Source of the DNA: Ficedula albicollis
Lineage: Eukaryota > Chordata > Aves > Passeriformes > Muscicapidae
DNA length: 64,000 nt
Assembly (NCBI RefSeq): GCF_000247815.1
Contig: NC_021676.1
Span: 7,208,793-7,272,792, forward strand
Direction of reading: 5' to 3'
In this document: positions 22,661 through 35,431 of the stretch, one piece after another
Layout: the number at the start of each line of letters is the position of its first letter
How positions within the stretch are numbered: the first letter of the stretch is position 1
The notes under the pieces: generated by a model
Told to the model about the DNA's origin: nothing
Databases searched by the model: none
Seen by the model: the letters and a program-made list of their open reading frames with translations, nothing else
Translations under genes and position numbers: made by a program

Positions 22661-25600
22661 TGAAAACAAGAGCAACATTTTTTTCTTCAGCTATCTTCAT
22701 GTGGCAGCCACTAGAAGTGTGTGCTCGGAGGAACTGGCCCAGAGGAAGCGACTCTGCACTCGTGGCTCATCAGCCCTGGCAGGAAACAGCAGGTCAGAGT
22801 CAGAGGGAACTTACTTAAAAGCTAATGAGTGAGTGGTGCAGCAAGCACTGCAAGAAAGCAGGGCTTGGCAGTCAGCAGGGGAGCTTGGGGTTCTCTGTCT
22901 CTGTCCTTATTCCACTTCCTCTCCTCTTGTTCACTTCTGTTTAACCAGAGAGGTGCCAAGGTGATGATCTGTCCGATGGGAATTTCTAGGTGAGACTGTG
23001 CCCTCTCCTGATCTGAGCACAGCTCCCTCTGGAAAATGAGGCTGGTGCAGAAGACACACTGTTTAATCTTCCTCAGTATGTTTTTATGAAATTAAATTAA
23101 ATCCTCATGACTCTATATCTCAGCTTGGCAGATACTGTTTTTTTTCAGACATGTGTAAGGTCAGTAGTCACAAATGTAGCAGCCTAGAACTGCAGGGTTT
23201 GAACCATTCTGTGCAAAAATTGGTACAATACAGTGGCAGGAACAGGAATACATATTTCTCTGCCAGATGACAGCAGAGGTTTTTCCCTAGGTAGGCTTTG
23301 GGAAGCCCTCCTTGGTGCACTTTCCAAAGGGCACGAGGTCACATCACAAGCAGACTTGCATTTTGGAGTATATTTGTCTCTGTGCCATGAGTTGGGTCGG
23401 GTTTTTTTTTTTTTTACTCCTCCTTTAGTATTGGAGTTGAAAATTCAAGTTGGAGAAATGTGAAAGCAATTGGGCCTAATCCATTCCTGTTGTTACTCCT
23501 TTTGTTTTCACTGGAGTTACTCCAAGGCTGAATTCAGCATATGATGAACAACTTGTTCTCCAAAGCTGGAACTTAGGGGAGAAGGTTTTAGGGATGATCA
23601 CGCAACTCTGGGGCTCCTTCTCAAACAGCTGAAGCTCCCACAAGAGGGATGATATTTGGTGAGTTCAGATTATTGAATTTAGTACAGCGTTCTAGTAATA
23701 AGCCCTCTAGTCATAATAAGACATTATTATCCCTTAGAAGAATTACTTGAATAAAACCCAACTGCTTGCTTAGATTAGATGGAAAAATCCTGTTGATCTC
23801 ATTTACCAGTCAGCTCACAGATACCAACCTTGAGCAGACAAAAACGGTTCTGAGCCTGGTAAACCTCGTCCTGCTCTCTGTCCTGCCACCTTCTCTGGGA
23901 CCAGCCCCTCCAGGGCTGCTGCCTGTGAAATGTTCACTGCTCTTCATGCACTGACCATCTCAGGGAAGTCTCCAAAGAGGTTACAACCCTAATTCTGTCT
24001 TGGCTAGATGGAAAAAGGAGGATGCTACAAGCTATGGAGAAGCTGAATGTTACTAGCTGAGGATTAGGTGCTGTATATTTGAGTTGAGTTGTTTGTTTGT
24101 TTGTTTGTTTTCCAGGATCAAGATATTGCTGTTAAGAGCTAAGATGAAACTCTTTACAAATTTGCAAGATGAACCAGTCCTCACTGCTGGTTAATTCCTC
24201 CTGTGTTCCTGTGAGCTGTTGGAGGGGTCATGGCAGAGGCAAGATCCCCATGGTAAAATTAAGCTTTTCCTTCTTGGAGAAATAACCATTACTGCCTCTC
24301 TGGCTCACTCAGTTTCATTTACTTTCTAAACAACTTAGATCACAAAGGGCTCCAGGAGGGGTGCAGTGCTTCCAAAGAAAAGGCCTGGATGACTTTCTCC
24401 AGTTTAAGAGAGTCTTGTGAAAGTTGTGCTTCCTGCCTTGCCCAGAGAAGAGGATTTATAACAGATGCTTCTGCAGCCTGCATTGTGTGATTTGGAAGGT
24501 GGAGGATGCACCAGCCTTGCTGTGCTTGGGAGGCCAGGGCAGCTTTCTGCTGAGCAGCACAAGTCCTGGCTGACAAATAGAAAACCCCAGAGCCCAGCTG
24601 GCACAGAGATTCCCTTCAGCACAAGCTCTGGTCTGTTTGGGGCACATCTCAGCAGCTTTGCTCAGGCACTTCCCAGTGCCACAGCCATGTCCTTGGTATT
24701 GCTGAGGGTGAGCACTTCTCTGCTACCCGTTGGTTTTCACCTTCCTCCTCCTCTGCTTTTCTTCTGACCTGGGGCAGGGGATGCCAACTGCTCTCCCTGC
24801 TGCTGCTCCTTCCAGACTGTCTCTATTTTCAGTGATCCAAGCTGCAGTTTGTACCCACACAGCCCTGACTACAAGGGATGGTAGAGAATGTGCTAAGAAT
24901 AGAAACAGCACTACAGGAAGGGGCATTTATAGTGCTTATTACACTTAATTAGGACTAGAGGAAGTGCTTCCTTAATGGCTCGGCAAATGCAGAGGGTGAA
25001 ATACTTTCTTCAGCAGTTAAGGAAGAGCCCCTCACTTTTAAAACCAAAATAAAACAACTTTCAGTCTTACTTGTCTCGACCTGTTTCTCTCCACAGCAGA
25101 AAATGCATCACTAATAAGCTTGTTGGGATAATGGTCAATGAGATGCTGTTTCACTTAGATCTGAGAAGATTTTAGGGAGAAGGCAGAAAATTTGATGCAT
25201 TCTATACAGTTACTGACCCCAAGGTCAGTGGAACAAACACCAGGTAGCCAAGAAAAACAGAAAGAATAGTTAAAATCTTACAAACCACAACACAGAGGGA
25301 TTATTGTACCAGACTGGTTAAAGTTCACATGGCAAAGAGGATCTTTGTCTGCTAGGAACTGCAGCTCCTACTGTTTGTCCACCATGCTGCTCCAAGGTAT
25401 AATCACTTCCCCAAGTTTACTTGGGCATCAAGGGGGCTGTGATTTGGACCAAGACTTCAACACTAAACCAAGCTCAACCCTAAACCAAGCACGTTTTGGC
25501 TCAGCAAAGCACAGGGCAGGAGGGAGTGGATTTTCCCTTCCATTCCCAAACACAACATCGGTGTCTGGACTCACACAACAGGGATTTGACACAGTTCAAA

Positions 25601-28400
25601 GGTGGGATGTGCTCCTTGTGTGCAAACCTCACCTTCCCTGGGAGTCCAGCACCAGGTAAGACTATGGGCTTTTGCCTCCAGCCCTTATTTTATCTCCTGT
25701 TTGGGCCTTTGCTTCCCTTCCCTTCAAGCACTTGGCCCTAGGATTTGCTGCATCTCATCTTTCACTTTGAAACTCTGTTCCTACTGGACACTGAGTCACC
25801 TGGGAATTGCACATCCTAAGAGTTTGGAAGCCACAAGATATAAAAAAAATAAAGCCTTAAAAACTGTATTGTCTTAATTCCCGGAGGAGGTGGATTGTAA
25901 TTCATGTCCTTGAATATTCTGCTTAGGTGCTCAGCTCATTTCTCTTGTAAATTAAAATTTTATTTATTTTGCCATATGAAATATTTGCCCAAGAACTTCC
26001 TTCTATCCCCAGGTTAGTAGTAACACCTGTGGAGAAAGACTAACTGCTTCTTAAAAACCTATCAAGTCTGGGTAAAGGACACAGACAAGCAGCCTGGTGT
26101 GGGGAGTTGGTAGGGATGTTTGGGATGAATTATTACATGACCTCACACTGTACTTATTTGATTCAGGCATGAACTTTCCTGAAGCAGGGAATTTTGGGTT
26201 CTGCATTCAGCTGTGAGAGCTGAATATCACTTTCCAGATGGGCACCCACACTTCTTGAAGAAAACCCCAGTTCAGTCTTGGCCATCAAGGCACTGGATAT
26301 TTTCCTTGATGCTGTTCCAGAGCTCCATAAATGCTCCATGTCCCAGAGAGGCTGGGACTTGTCTGGATCTGTTGCTCAGACCTGCAGAGGCCACTGAGAG
26401 CACCGAGGGCACACCAGGGCCAGGCGCTGGCGAGCGCTGCGGATTTTATCTTTTTTTGTTCCTTTAATTTTGCTGCAGTGCACAGCCATACTTCAGGACT
26501 TCCAAGGGCTGCTTCTCTAATCTCCCCAGCAGGATTCCTGCCGCTGGAAATCGCGAGGGCTTGGACCAGCTATCAGCTTTATCAGGAAAGCTTCTTTCCG
26601 GCCAAGGCAGTGCGAGCTTTGCTGGGCGGGAACCTTGGGTTGAAGCTGCTCTTCTCATATTTCACAGATGGCCTCAATGAATGATTTACTAGGAGAGTAA
26701 AAGATTAGCCAGATTCCTCCAAGTGCATCTCAAGCCGTATAAAGCACTTGGTTTTGCTGGAGCATGGGCAATTCCTGTTTCCTTAGGCTCGTTAGACTGT
26801 TTTACAGTCACTAATTACCCTGCACTCCCTTTGCTGGGAATCAGGTGCGTCCTGGAGAGGGATCCACGCTCCTCACACGAGCCCTGGCACAGCCAGAGCA
26901 GGGACCCAGCAGCCCTGGGATGTGGTGTCTCCAGCTGGATTTTACTGGAGAGGTTCCTGTCCTTCTGGGAGAGAGATGGTAAAGGGAATACTTCAAATGT
27001 GCAATGAGGTGTTCCCATAAAATTATCAAAAGCTTTGCTGAATCTTCCTGCGGAGAAAACCATCACTGCAGAGTTCAAGTGAGCAGTGGTTTGGGAAGGG
27101 CAAAACCTCTAGCTTTAGTATTTTAACTAGTCTCCAAGGCTTGGATGAGCTCTTCTGGGGGAAAGAAGATCACCCCACGTTTGCCTGTTAAAGAGTTTCT
27201 CACATTTTTCTCCTTTACGCTTGGCAACCAGAACTCTGTGTCTGTCTCTCTATGGCAATTTCAACAGAATCTGTCTGTTTTAAAAGACTGCAGTACTTTT
27301 AAACATCCAAATTGGAAAAGCAAGGTTTAAAGTGGACCAATTTTTTTCCCTTAGAGTGTGACTTGTTAAAGATCTTTGTTAAATTATTTAAAGGGGTCTC
27401 ACAAGATGAGCAGATCTTTGCTTGTAATCATTTGCATTATTTCCATGGTGCTTTTTCCCCCTGCCCACTAAATCAAAACACAATTGTGAGTTCACTAGAG
27501 GGCTTGCAGGGAGGGATGGTTCATTGCTATCAATAGATGAAGTGAACATTGCCATAAAGCCTAAAGCAGAACTGGCATGTGCTGATCTCCTGTGAACAGT
27601 CTTTGATTTACAGCTGCCAGAGATGAGAGCTCTGGGGCTCGCTGGGGGAATCAACCCCTAGCAGAAATGCTCAAAATACTTGGAGTTTAGCCAAGAGGCT
27701 GAGAAAAGAGGGGTTTGTATCTTCCTTTCTCTCTGCTGTGTGAGACACAGGGATGAGAAGAAACAGCCTGGACAGCTTCCTACCCTAGACATCAAAAGTT
27801 GTTGAAGATCCACAGCCTGCCCCAGAACTACAAGTATAATAATATTTGCTACTTTTCTGATTGTTGCATCACTATTTGGACAGAGAAACTGGGGCTGAAC
27901 CTACACCCTGGCAGCTCCTCTTGATTGAACTTGTGGCATAAAGGAGTTCCTTTGATAAAAACTCCCCCACTGCAGCTCTTCAGGGCTAAAATTTTGCTTC
28001 AAGTTATAGCAGAGTGAGGGAAGAGTTATAAAAAGTACAGGAGCACAAAGTCCTGTCTTTGTCTCAGTGAAGGTAGAAATAAAACATTTGTGCACATTTC
28101 CAGGGCAGAACATTATCTGCCACCAGTTGTGTCTCATATAAATGAGTTGTGCATCAGCATTTGTTGCACAATTTTTCAAGCCTATCAGTCAGCAGAGCAG
28201 AGCTTTATTTCGAGATGGCTGTGTCCTCCCCACGATCCAACTGGCCTGTAGGAGCAGAATATTAACACCAAACATCACTTTAAAAGCAAATGGCATCCTT
28301 TGATGTTTAAATATAAAAAAGGACAGCCTGTGTTTATGAGGGCAACACCAAATCTCAGGGGATTACTCACCATGGCAATTTTTTGAGGATATTAAGTCAC
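22661..28400. other. Intergenic, no recognised gene
   Basis: Unique sequence with small simple repeats: a T run near 23402-23415 and GTTT repeats at about 24090-24110. Open frames of about 60-117 codons are scattered on both strands without family resemblance. A - strand stretch at 27903-27985 is discussed with the candidate exon at 28405. Confidence 0.5.
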
Positions 28401-28404
28401 TCAC

Positions 28405-28576
28405 ACAGATTTTATCCATAGGCTGCCAGGCCAGCAGGATCCCTGGGGTTGCCTGAATGTGATCTCCCACCAGTGACCATGGAAGGTCTTGGAGCCCTGC
28501 AAGTCCTCATCAAAGACTGAGACTCCACTTCTCATTGCCAAGCAGATGGGGCCGCTGATCATGGTTTGAAAAGGCA
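28405..28576 (-). CDS. Candidate internal exon, unknown protein
   Basis: On the - strand, acceptor ccatcttttgacag is followed by 172 bases that stay open, then a consensus donor gtgagt. The frame (two bases, 56 codons, two bases) encodes PFQTMISGPICLAMRSG through FHGHWWEITFRQ to PGSLWIKS. I do not recognise the protein. In the phase this exon requires, a second open stretch at about 27903-27985 could follow after a weak acceptor, adding PEELQWGSFYQRNSF and a stop. No matching upstream exon was found. It may be a chance open frame with good splice sites. Confidence 0.22.
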
Positions 28577-28599
28577 CTGTCAAAAGATGGAGAAATTAA

Positions 28600-31500
28600 C
28601 AGGAAGAATTCAAAGTAGTGAGAAAAGACTGTGAAATAGAGAATTTCCTTAATTTTCTAATGTCTCTCTCATTATTTTCAGATGTAAGATCATTGTGCCA
28701 GATCAAATGGACACCTGGGACCTTGATGTCGTGCTCAGAAAAGGTGATTCCAGGATTCCAGCCTTTTGCTGTGCATCCCATCACGTGTCAGCAGTGGTGG
28801 GACAGCTCTGCAATATTCTGCTAGAAAACTTTCCTCTTGCAATTCTATCTTGCTTTTCATTCTATTCCTCCTGTTATTCCCTTCCTCCTGTCACTGCCAA
28901 GGCAGCAGGGGATCTGCTCCTACAGAAGGGGTTCTTCTCCATGTGCCTGCCCTTGTCCATGCACAGATTTAAGATACCCCTTTGTGAAGGCAAACAGGAA
29001 CTGGAAAAAGTAATAAGCAAAAAATGGAAATAAAAATGTATTTGTGAGATGACTTAAAATGCACTTTTCTGACTATTTTGTGAGGATTCTGCCTGACAGC
29101 AGCATGAGGGCAATTGTTTGGGAGCAGAGACAGGCAGGGATAGGAGAGGAAACAGCTGTGATCCCTGTTTAGAGCGTTTGCTCTTATTCATCCCTTAGAT
29201 GTATCCCAATGTAAATAACCTTTCAGATCACTTTACAAAGTGATTGCTTAGTGGGACTGAGGAGAAGGTATTCTGTAAAGTAGTAATTTCTGTCTTTTCT
29301 CTTCTTTTTTTCCTGCTTGGTCATAGAGAGGAAATGTGGCTAGTTGTTAATTTTAAAGCACTTGTAGTGGTGAAGGCATAATTGACATGAAAGTTCACAG
29401 GACTCTGACAACTGCCAATGTATTGAGGCTTGCAGATGAAAAAAATGAAAGCTGCCTGTAAAGGATTCCCATTTGTCATGGAAACTCCACAATACCCCAG
29501 CTGCTTGCCTGGGATCTGTACCTCCTATGTGAGGAACCAGAACAGACATGTGCTCTATTGTACAAAAAGTACAACCCCACAGAGACAGGTAAATCATTCT
29601 TTATAAGGGAAAAACATCATCTAGAATTAGTTTTCTGTAAAAGATGATTTTCAGGGTTTGCTTGCTATCCACCATAATAAAAAATGTGGCTTAAAGTACA
29701 TAAATTAAAGACTTTTGTATTCCAGTGCCCTAGTGCCTTCGCTGGAGATGGATTTGGTGGTGCTGCAGGTGTGGCTGAAGAGCTGGTGGGGTCTGGTTTG
29801 GCAAGGAGCTCTCCTGCTGTTGAGCACAAAAGTGAAACAGGTGGCAAAATTTTCCTGGGAGATGCTGGGTCTGGAGTCTTTCCTCCCCTCAAGCTACTCT
29901 GTGCTTTACCTTGCTCCCCATATCAAATAATTTGAAAATTAGAATGAAAAAAACCAACAAAAAAACCAGTCCAGGGCTGAAGTTTACCAAGCAGCTGGAA
30001 ATCAAGAAAGGCTAAGCTGTGATGCAAAGGCAACACAAATTTCATGCAAGGGGTGAAGTTCTGGAAAATCTCCCTCTGGTTGTTTTGGGGTATGTTTATT
30101 TTTCGTGGGATATCTTTGCAAGGGTTTCAAACACACCCTTGGGCTTCAGTGTGACCGGGTTTCTTGGGAGGCTGCCACAAAAGGTCCCTCAAAAAAAAAC
30201 AGGGGTATTTCTGTGAATTTCAGGGAGGAGAAGTAATCCCCCTCAAGCTCCCCATGAGCCTCCTTTTTGGTATATTTTTAGCAATGGCTCCTTTTAGCTC
30301 AGTCTGTGTCAGGAAATTCTGTGCTGAGCTTCCCACCGTGCCACGCTGCGCCGGCCGTGTCACAAGGGCACCTCTGGTGGAAGAGTTTATCTAATATTCA
30401 TTTCCTTAACTTTGGCAGACCCAAAGATTTCCTCCCATCCTTTCTGCTTCTCTCCACTTTTTGGTGATTGTTTCAAATAACCAGAGCAAGGAACACAGCA
30501 AACCTTGTAGAACAGGGGTGACAAAACCATGGAAATAGAACGGCGAGATTAACCCGATATTGCAGGCTTAGTGTGCACAGACATAGGAAAGTGAAAGAAT
30601 ACCGAAGGAAACTTCCAAAACTTTGTTTCTTTGCCAGAGCTCAGTCTCCAGACACTAATTTAGCTGTGCTAGTAATGCATTTAAATGTGTTCCTCTGTTA
30701 AGCAGGATATTCCCAGTGGAGCAGCTCTGGAGCAGCTGTTAGCTACAGGCGCTCTGCAGGCACAGGTCTCTGGGTCAGGAGCACTCATCCTGCACCAGCA
30801 CAGCCCCTGCACTGCTCCACACTTCCCTGAGCTCTCTCCAGGCAAGGTGAGCTCCAGGTTTCAGCTGCTGACAGGGGCTGAGGGCAGCTGGGTGTTTGCT
30901 GCTCTGCCAGAGGGAGATGATGTGTCTGGAGGCTCAGCACTGTCCCTTGTCACAGCTGTGCTGAAAGCAGCACTGATTTCACTCTGAGGAGCAGTCCTGG
31001 CTGCTGCATGCCCACTGCAAGTCACACAACCTGCTGCTCCCATGCACTCAAACACAGACACTTCATTTTCTTTAAGCTGGCCTTTCTTTTCCAGTACCTT
31101 CAGGCTCACAGAGTGCCTGTGGCCGCTGAGACACTGGGGCTGAAGGAGAACAACCTTGACTTTGTTGCTGCTAAAGAGAGAGATTATATTTAATGTAAAA
31201 GTTATTGTCTTGGGCAGCCTTCATCTCACCAGTGCACAATTCCAGAATGCTTTAAATTAAGTCTGGAGGCTAAAAGTGTGTTAGTCATTGCCCATACATC
31301 TTGGGGGAAGCAGGCTCTCTAAAGTTATTGTTAGCATTAGGCATCTGGTTTATGTTTATAATGATTTATTCAGCAATGGGAGACAGGTAAGGAACTATCG
31401 TGAAAGACAAACTAGAAAAGATTGAGTTTTTCAAAGCTCTGAAGCCATTGTTAAATCAAAGTTGTCTGACTTCAAAAGGAATATATAACTTGATTAGATT

Positions 31501-32336
31501 CTTTAAACAATGTACAATGCTCACAAAGTTGGCAGCTATTATTAGAGTCAGAGTTGGTAGCACGGCCTGCTCTGGAGGTTCATGTCCCTTCTAAGTACAA
31601 GATCCTGTTCTTATGTCATGACTCTGGCTTTTGGGTTTTTTTTAGAAAAAAAAATCAGCCAAGTACTTCAACGGCCTGCAAGAGCCAGGGAAGAATATGT
31701 TATTTTTTTCAGTGTTAGAATAATTAAGGAAATCCTTTCTTTGGAAAGATCTAATGCTTCCATACTTTGAAAGGGGGACTTGAAATCCAAAGTGGGAAGA
31801 TAGGCTTTGTGCTAAGGAGGGCGTGTTGCATTGCCATAAGGGTCTGGCCACAGGTTTCTCATTTTTATGAGACTCTGAAGAAGTCTACTTTGTGTGTGTG
31901 CAGCAGGGCTTTGCAAGGGCTCAGCTAAGATTAGACAAGAATATCTGCTCGTGTCTCCTCGTGCCTGGCCCTCACTGGCCTGTGCCATGGGTGGAATTGG
32001 TCCTTCCCAGCAGCAGCTCCTGTGCAGCAGGACTTGGGGAGGGACAGGGGGAAGAAGAAGGAGCCAGTGGGACAGAGCAGGTTGGGAAGGATAGGCTGAG
32101 AAGTTGTGGTTCCTTGCCTGCTTGATCCCCTCTCCCAGCCTGGTGGGTATTTCCTTCCTCTCCTGCCAGAAAAGATAATGATAGCAATACTAATGATAAT
32201 AATACTAACAAGCCATAATCCTCGTTCCCTCCAGGCCTGGATCAGGCAGGGAATGCTCCACTGGCTGCAGCTGCCCCAGGTTGTGGAGCTCCCACCTCGA
32301 GGGCAGCCCAAGCCCTCCTGGGATGTTGATGAGAGC
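28600..32336. other. Intergenic, no recognised gene
   Basis: Unique sequence. A + strand segment at 28682-28743 is flanked by acceptor-like attattttcag and a weak donor gtgatt and encodes CKIIVPDQMDTW then DLDVVLRK. It is too short to classify, and the opposite strand is also open. Otherwise only short unrelated frames. Confidence 0.45.
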
Positions 32337-33704
32337 TGTGTCTGAGATCCTCAACACCTTGATGAACACACAGTTGTTCACCTCACTCACTTTTTGGATA
32401 AAAGATGCTGTTCTGCCTTGCAGCTGATGCACTCAGCAGTTTCAGTCTCCACAGTGGCAATCCCAAGCTGCTGGACAGGGGTTTCTCAATTTCCTGTGGC
32501 ACAGAATGGGTGAATCCTTGTCACCACTCTGTTCCCTGCCTTCCTGCTGAGGAGCCACAGTGAAGGGGCACACGGGGCTGGGAGCCAGAGGTGCCAGCTG
32601 CCAGAGCAGCCTGGACACTTCCAGAGCCTACTCTGCCTGCAGGATCAAAACCAGGTCTATGCAACTATAACTGCATGCAAGCATTGGATTTACTTAGCTT
32701 GTTTTTTCCATTCTCCAAACACCCCTTGACCCAAGGGATGACCCCACCTTGGGTTTGCCACCCTGCTGAGGAAAAATGCAATAAAATGTTGTGGATTTGG
32801 GGAGAAAACACTGCTCATGGAGAACTTACCAGGGCTCTGCTGTAAACTCAGCATGCCTGTGCCACCAGGTTCAGCCAGTGCTGGGCAGAGTCACCTGTCA
32901 GACCTGCAGCCATCCCTCAATGGAAATTAACAACCCATGTTTTGCATGGTTGCCCTTCACCTGAGGTGAACCCTACACCCATCCCATTGCTCTTTGTCCT
33001 GGCCAAGGACCTCACAGAGATGTGTCTGAGATCCTCAACACCTTGATGAACACACAGTTGTTCACCTCACTCACTTTTTGGATAAAAGATGCTGTTCTGC
33101 CTTGCAGCTGATGCACTCAGCAGTTTCAGTCTCCACAGTGGCAATCCCAAGCTGCTGGACAGGGGTTTCTCAATTTCCTGTGGCACAGAATGGGTGAATC
33201 CTTGTCACCACTCTGTTCCCTGCCTTCCTGCTGAGGAGCCACAGTGAAGGGGCACACGGGGCTGGGAGCCAGAGGTGCCAGCTGCCAGAGCAGCCTGGAC
33301 ACTTCCAGAGCCTACTCTGCCTGCAGGATCAAAACCAGGTCTATGCAACTATGACTGCATGCAGGCATTGGATTTACTTAGCTTGTTTTTTCCATTCTCC
33401 AAACACCCCTTGACCCAAGGGATGACCCCACCTTGGGTTTGCCACCCTGCTGAGGAAAAATGCAATAAAATGTTGTGGATTTGGGGAGAAAACACTGCTC
33501 ATGGAGAACTTACCAGGGCTCTGCTGTAAACTCAGCATGCCTGTGCCACCAGGTTCAGCCAGTGCTGGGCAGAGTCACCTGTCAGACCTGCAGCCATCCC
33601 TCAATGGAAATTAACAACCCATGTTTTGCATGGTTGCCCTTCACCTGAGGTGAACCCTACACCCATCCCATTGCTCTTTGTCCTGGCCAAGGACCTCACA
33701 GATG
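32337..33704 (+). repeat. Tandem duplication, two 684-bp copies
   Basis: Copy 1 is 32337-33020 and copy 2 is 33021-33704, with a constant offset of 684. By eye they differ at two positions only (ataactg/atgactg and gcaagc/gcaggc near 32670-32680 and 33354-33364). The duplicated piece has no recognised gene; the identical 84-codon frames in each copy are by-products. The identity points to a very recent duplication or to two haplotypes joined in the assembly. Confidence 0.93.
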
Positions 33705-34194
33705 TCCCTGGGCTGGGGGAGGGCACAGCACACCCTGGATGTCTCTGAGTGACATCCCACTGTGGGACACACACGGAGTGAGGACCAAACCCACACTCGT
33801 GGCGAGTTCATGGAGCTGCTGGAAGAAAGGAACATCCCACTCCTGCCCAAGTCAGAAAAATGTCCCAGCGCTGGACCCACCCAGCTCAGCTAGAGCAGGG
33901 CTGCTTGGCCAGACGACAGGCCTGGCTCTCTCTCCAAAGTGGATGAGTGCCAAAGGGGATTTTTAATTTCCAGATGCTTTTAAAATAAAAATAAAGCCTC
34001 TGCTGTAAACTGGCTTTGAATGGACTCCTCCCCTTCAGCCAAATTGCTGACTGATATGGGTGAGCTGACTGGGCAATAAAAGCTTTCACTGCAATCTGGT
34101 GCATGGTGAGCCCTGGCCAGTCCTGTGCCGAGGTCTGCAGCTGGACAGGGCTCCCTGCAGAGCTGGGGGTCCCGTGGAGAGCCAGCCTCCCCCA

Positions 34195-34625
34195 CTGAGA
34201 TGGCCTTCTCCACTGAGCCAGCCCTTCCCATGGAGCCAACCCTCCCCATGGAGCCAACCTTCCCATGGAACCAACCTTCCCATGGAACCAGCCCTCCCCA
34301 TGGAGACAGCCCCCCCATGGTACCACCCTCCCCATGGAGCCAGCCATCCCCATGGAGAGCCAGCTCTCCCCGTGGAGCCAACCCTTCCCATGGAGCCAAC
34401 CCTCCCCATGGAGCCAACCTTCCCATGGAACCAACCTTCCCATGGAACCAGCCCTCCCCATGGAGACAGCCCCCCCATGGTACCACCCTCCCCATGGAGC
34501 CAGCCATCCCCATGGAGAGCCAGCCCTTCCCATGGAGCCAACCCTCCCCATGGAGCCAGCCCTCCCCATGGAGAGCCAGCCCCCCCATGGAACCAACCTT
34601 CCCATGGAGCCAGCCCTCCCCACCA
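34195..34625 (+). repeat. 17-18-bp CCATGG minisatellite with 160-bp higher-order unit
   Basis: Units of the type ctccccatggagccaac repeat about 24 times; most contain CCATGG. A higher-order unit of 160 bp is present twice (34221-34380 and 34381-34540, starting cccttcccatggagccaa), then a partial third series. All six frames stay open through parts of the array (Met-Glu-Pro rich on +, Gly-Trp rich on -) because the unit lacks stops. I see no evidence of a gene. Confidence 0.88.
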
Positions 34626-34632
34626 CCGGGCA

Positions 34633-34720
34633 GGCAGACACACTCCCAGAGGCTCCAGATAAAAATCTTTATGCAAGGCAGACACACTTCCAGAGGCTCC
34701 AGATAAAAATCTTTATGCAC
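34633..34720 (+). repeat. 44-bp direct duplication
   Basis: The block ggcagacacactcccagagg and its continuation to ctttatgca occurs at 34633 and, with one change, at 34677. It directly follows the CCATGG minisatellite. Confidence 0.85.
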
Positions 34721-34833
34721 TCTTTCTTTCTGTTTTGTTCTTTTGAGGGGAGGGGGAAATGCTTTGCGAGAAGAAAGTAAGTTGGCAACAGTGGAATGGG
34801 AATGAAAAGATTTTGGGGGAGTGCTGTCCTGAG

Positions 34834-34962
34834 CACTCAAAAAGCATGTGGATGTGGCACCTGGGGATGTGGTTTAGCAGGGAACACAGTGGCGCTGGGT
34901 TAATGGTTGGATTGGATGGTCCAAGAGGGTTTTCCATCCTAAACCACTCTGTGGTTCCATCC
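34834..34962 (+). mobile_element. CR1 LINE 3' terminal fragment
   Basis: The sequence gtggcacctggggatgtggt, then gggttaatggttggattgga, then ttttccatcctaaaccactc and tgtggttcc follows the CR1 3'-untranslated end in order. Only about 130 bases remain, with no coding part. It is a truncated copy in + orientation. Confidence 0.75.
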
Positions 34963-35394
34963 TGGGGGGCAGGAGTGGTGGCAGGGTGACATTGCAGGAC
35001 CCTGCACACCTCACTGGGGGTCAGCACACAAATGTTTCTAAACCAGCCCTGGGTGAATCCCTCCACAGACAACCTAAACCCTGCAGCTTCCAATCAGCAT
35101 AACGAGACTGGTGAATAAATTTCCAGAGTCCCTGGGCAGCCCCCCAGCCATGCTCCAGGGCCTTGGGAGCTGGGACAACTCCTCCACAGCCCCCAGAACC
35201 CAATCTTACCTGCCTACTAGAGATTTGGGCATCCCCAGCCTGCATGGAGATGGCTGTCTCACATGATCTGATTTCTGCAGGGTAGCTGGGGGTGCTTTGT
35301 GAACCCAGCCTGACACATGTGCTGTGGCTATCGAAATGTAAAGGAGATGGCTCCCACATCTGTGCCCATGGCAGCCAGGAAGGGCCATGGCAGG

Positions 35395-35431
35395 CACAGG
35401 GACAGGGACAGGGACTGGGACAGGGACACCT
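35395..35431 (+). repeat. GGGACA hexamer repeat
   Basis: About six units of ggga(c/t)(a/t)-type sequence, encoding alternating Arg-Asp in one frame. A simple repeat without other signals. Confidence 0.7.

Noticed and set aside
33886..34840. Gly-Trp-rich frames up to 286 codons
   Set aside because: Products of the CCATGG minisatellite without splice, promoter or family evidence.
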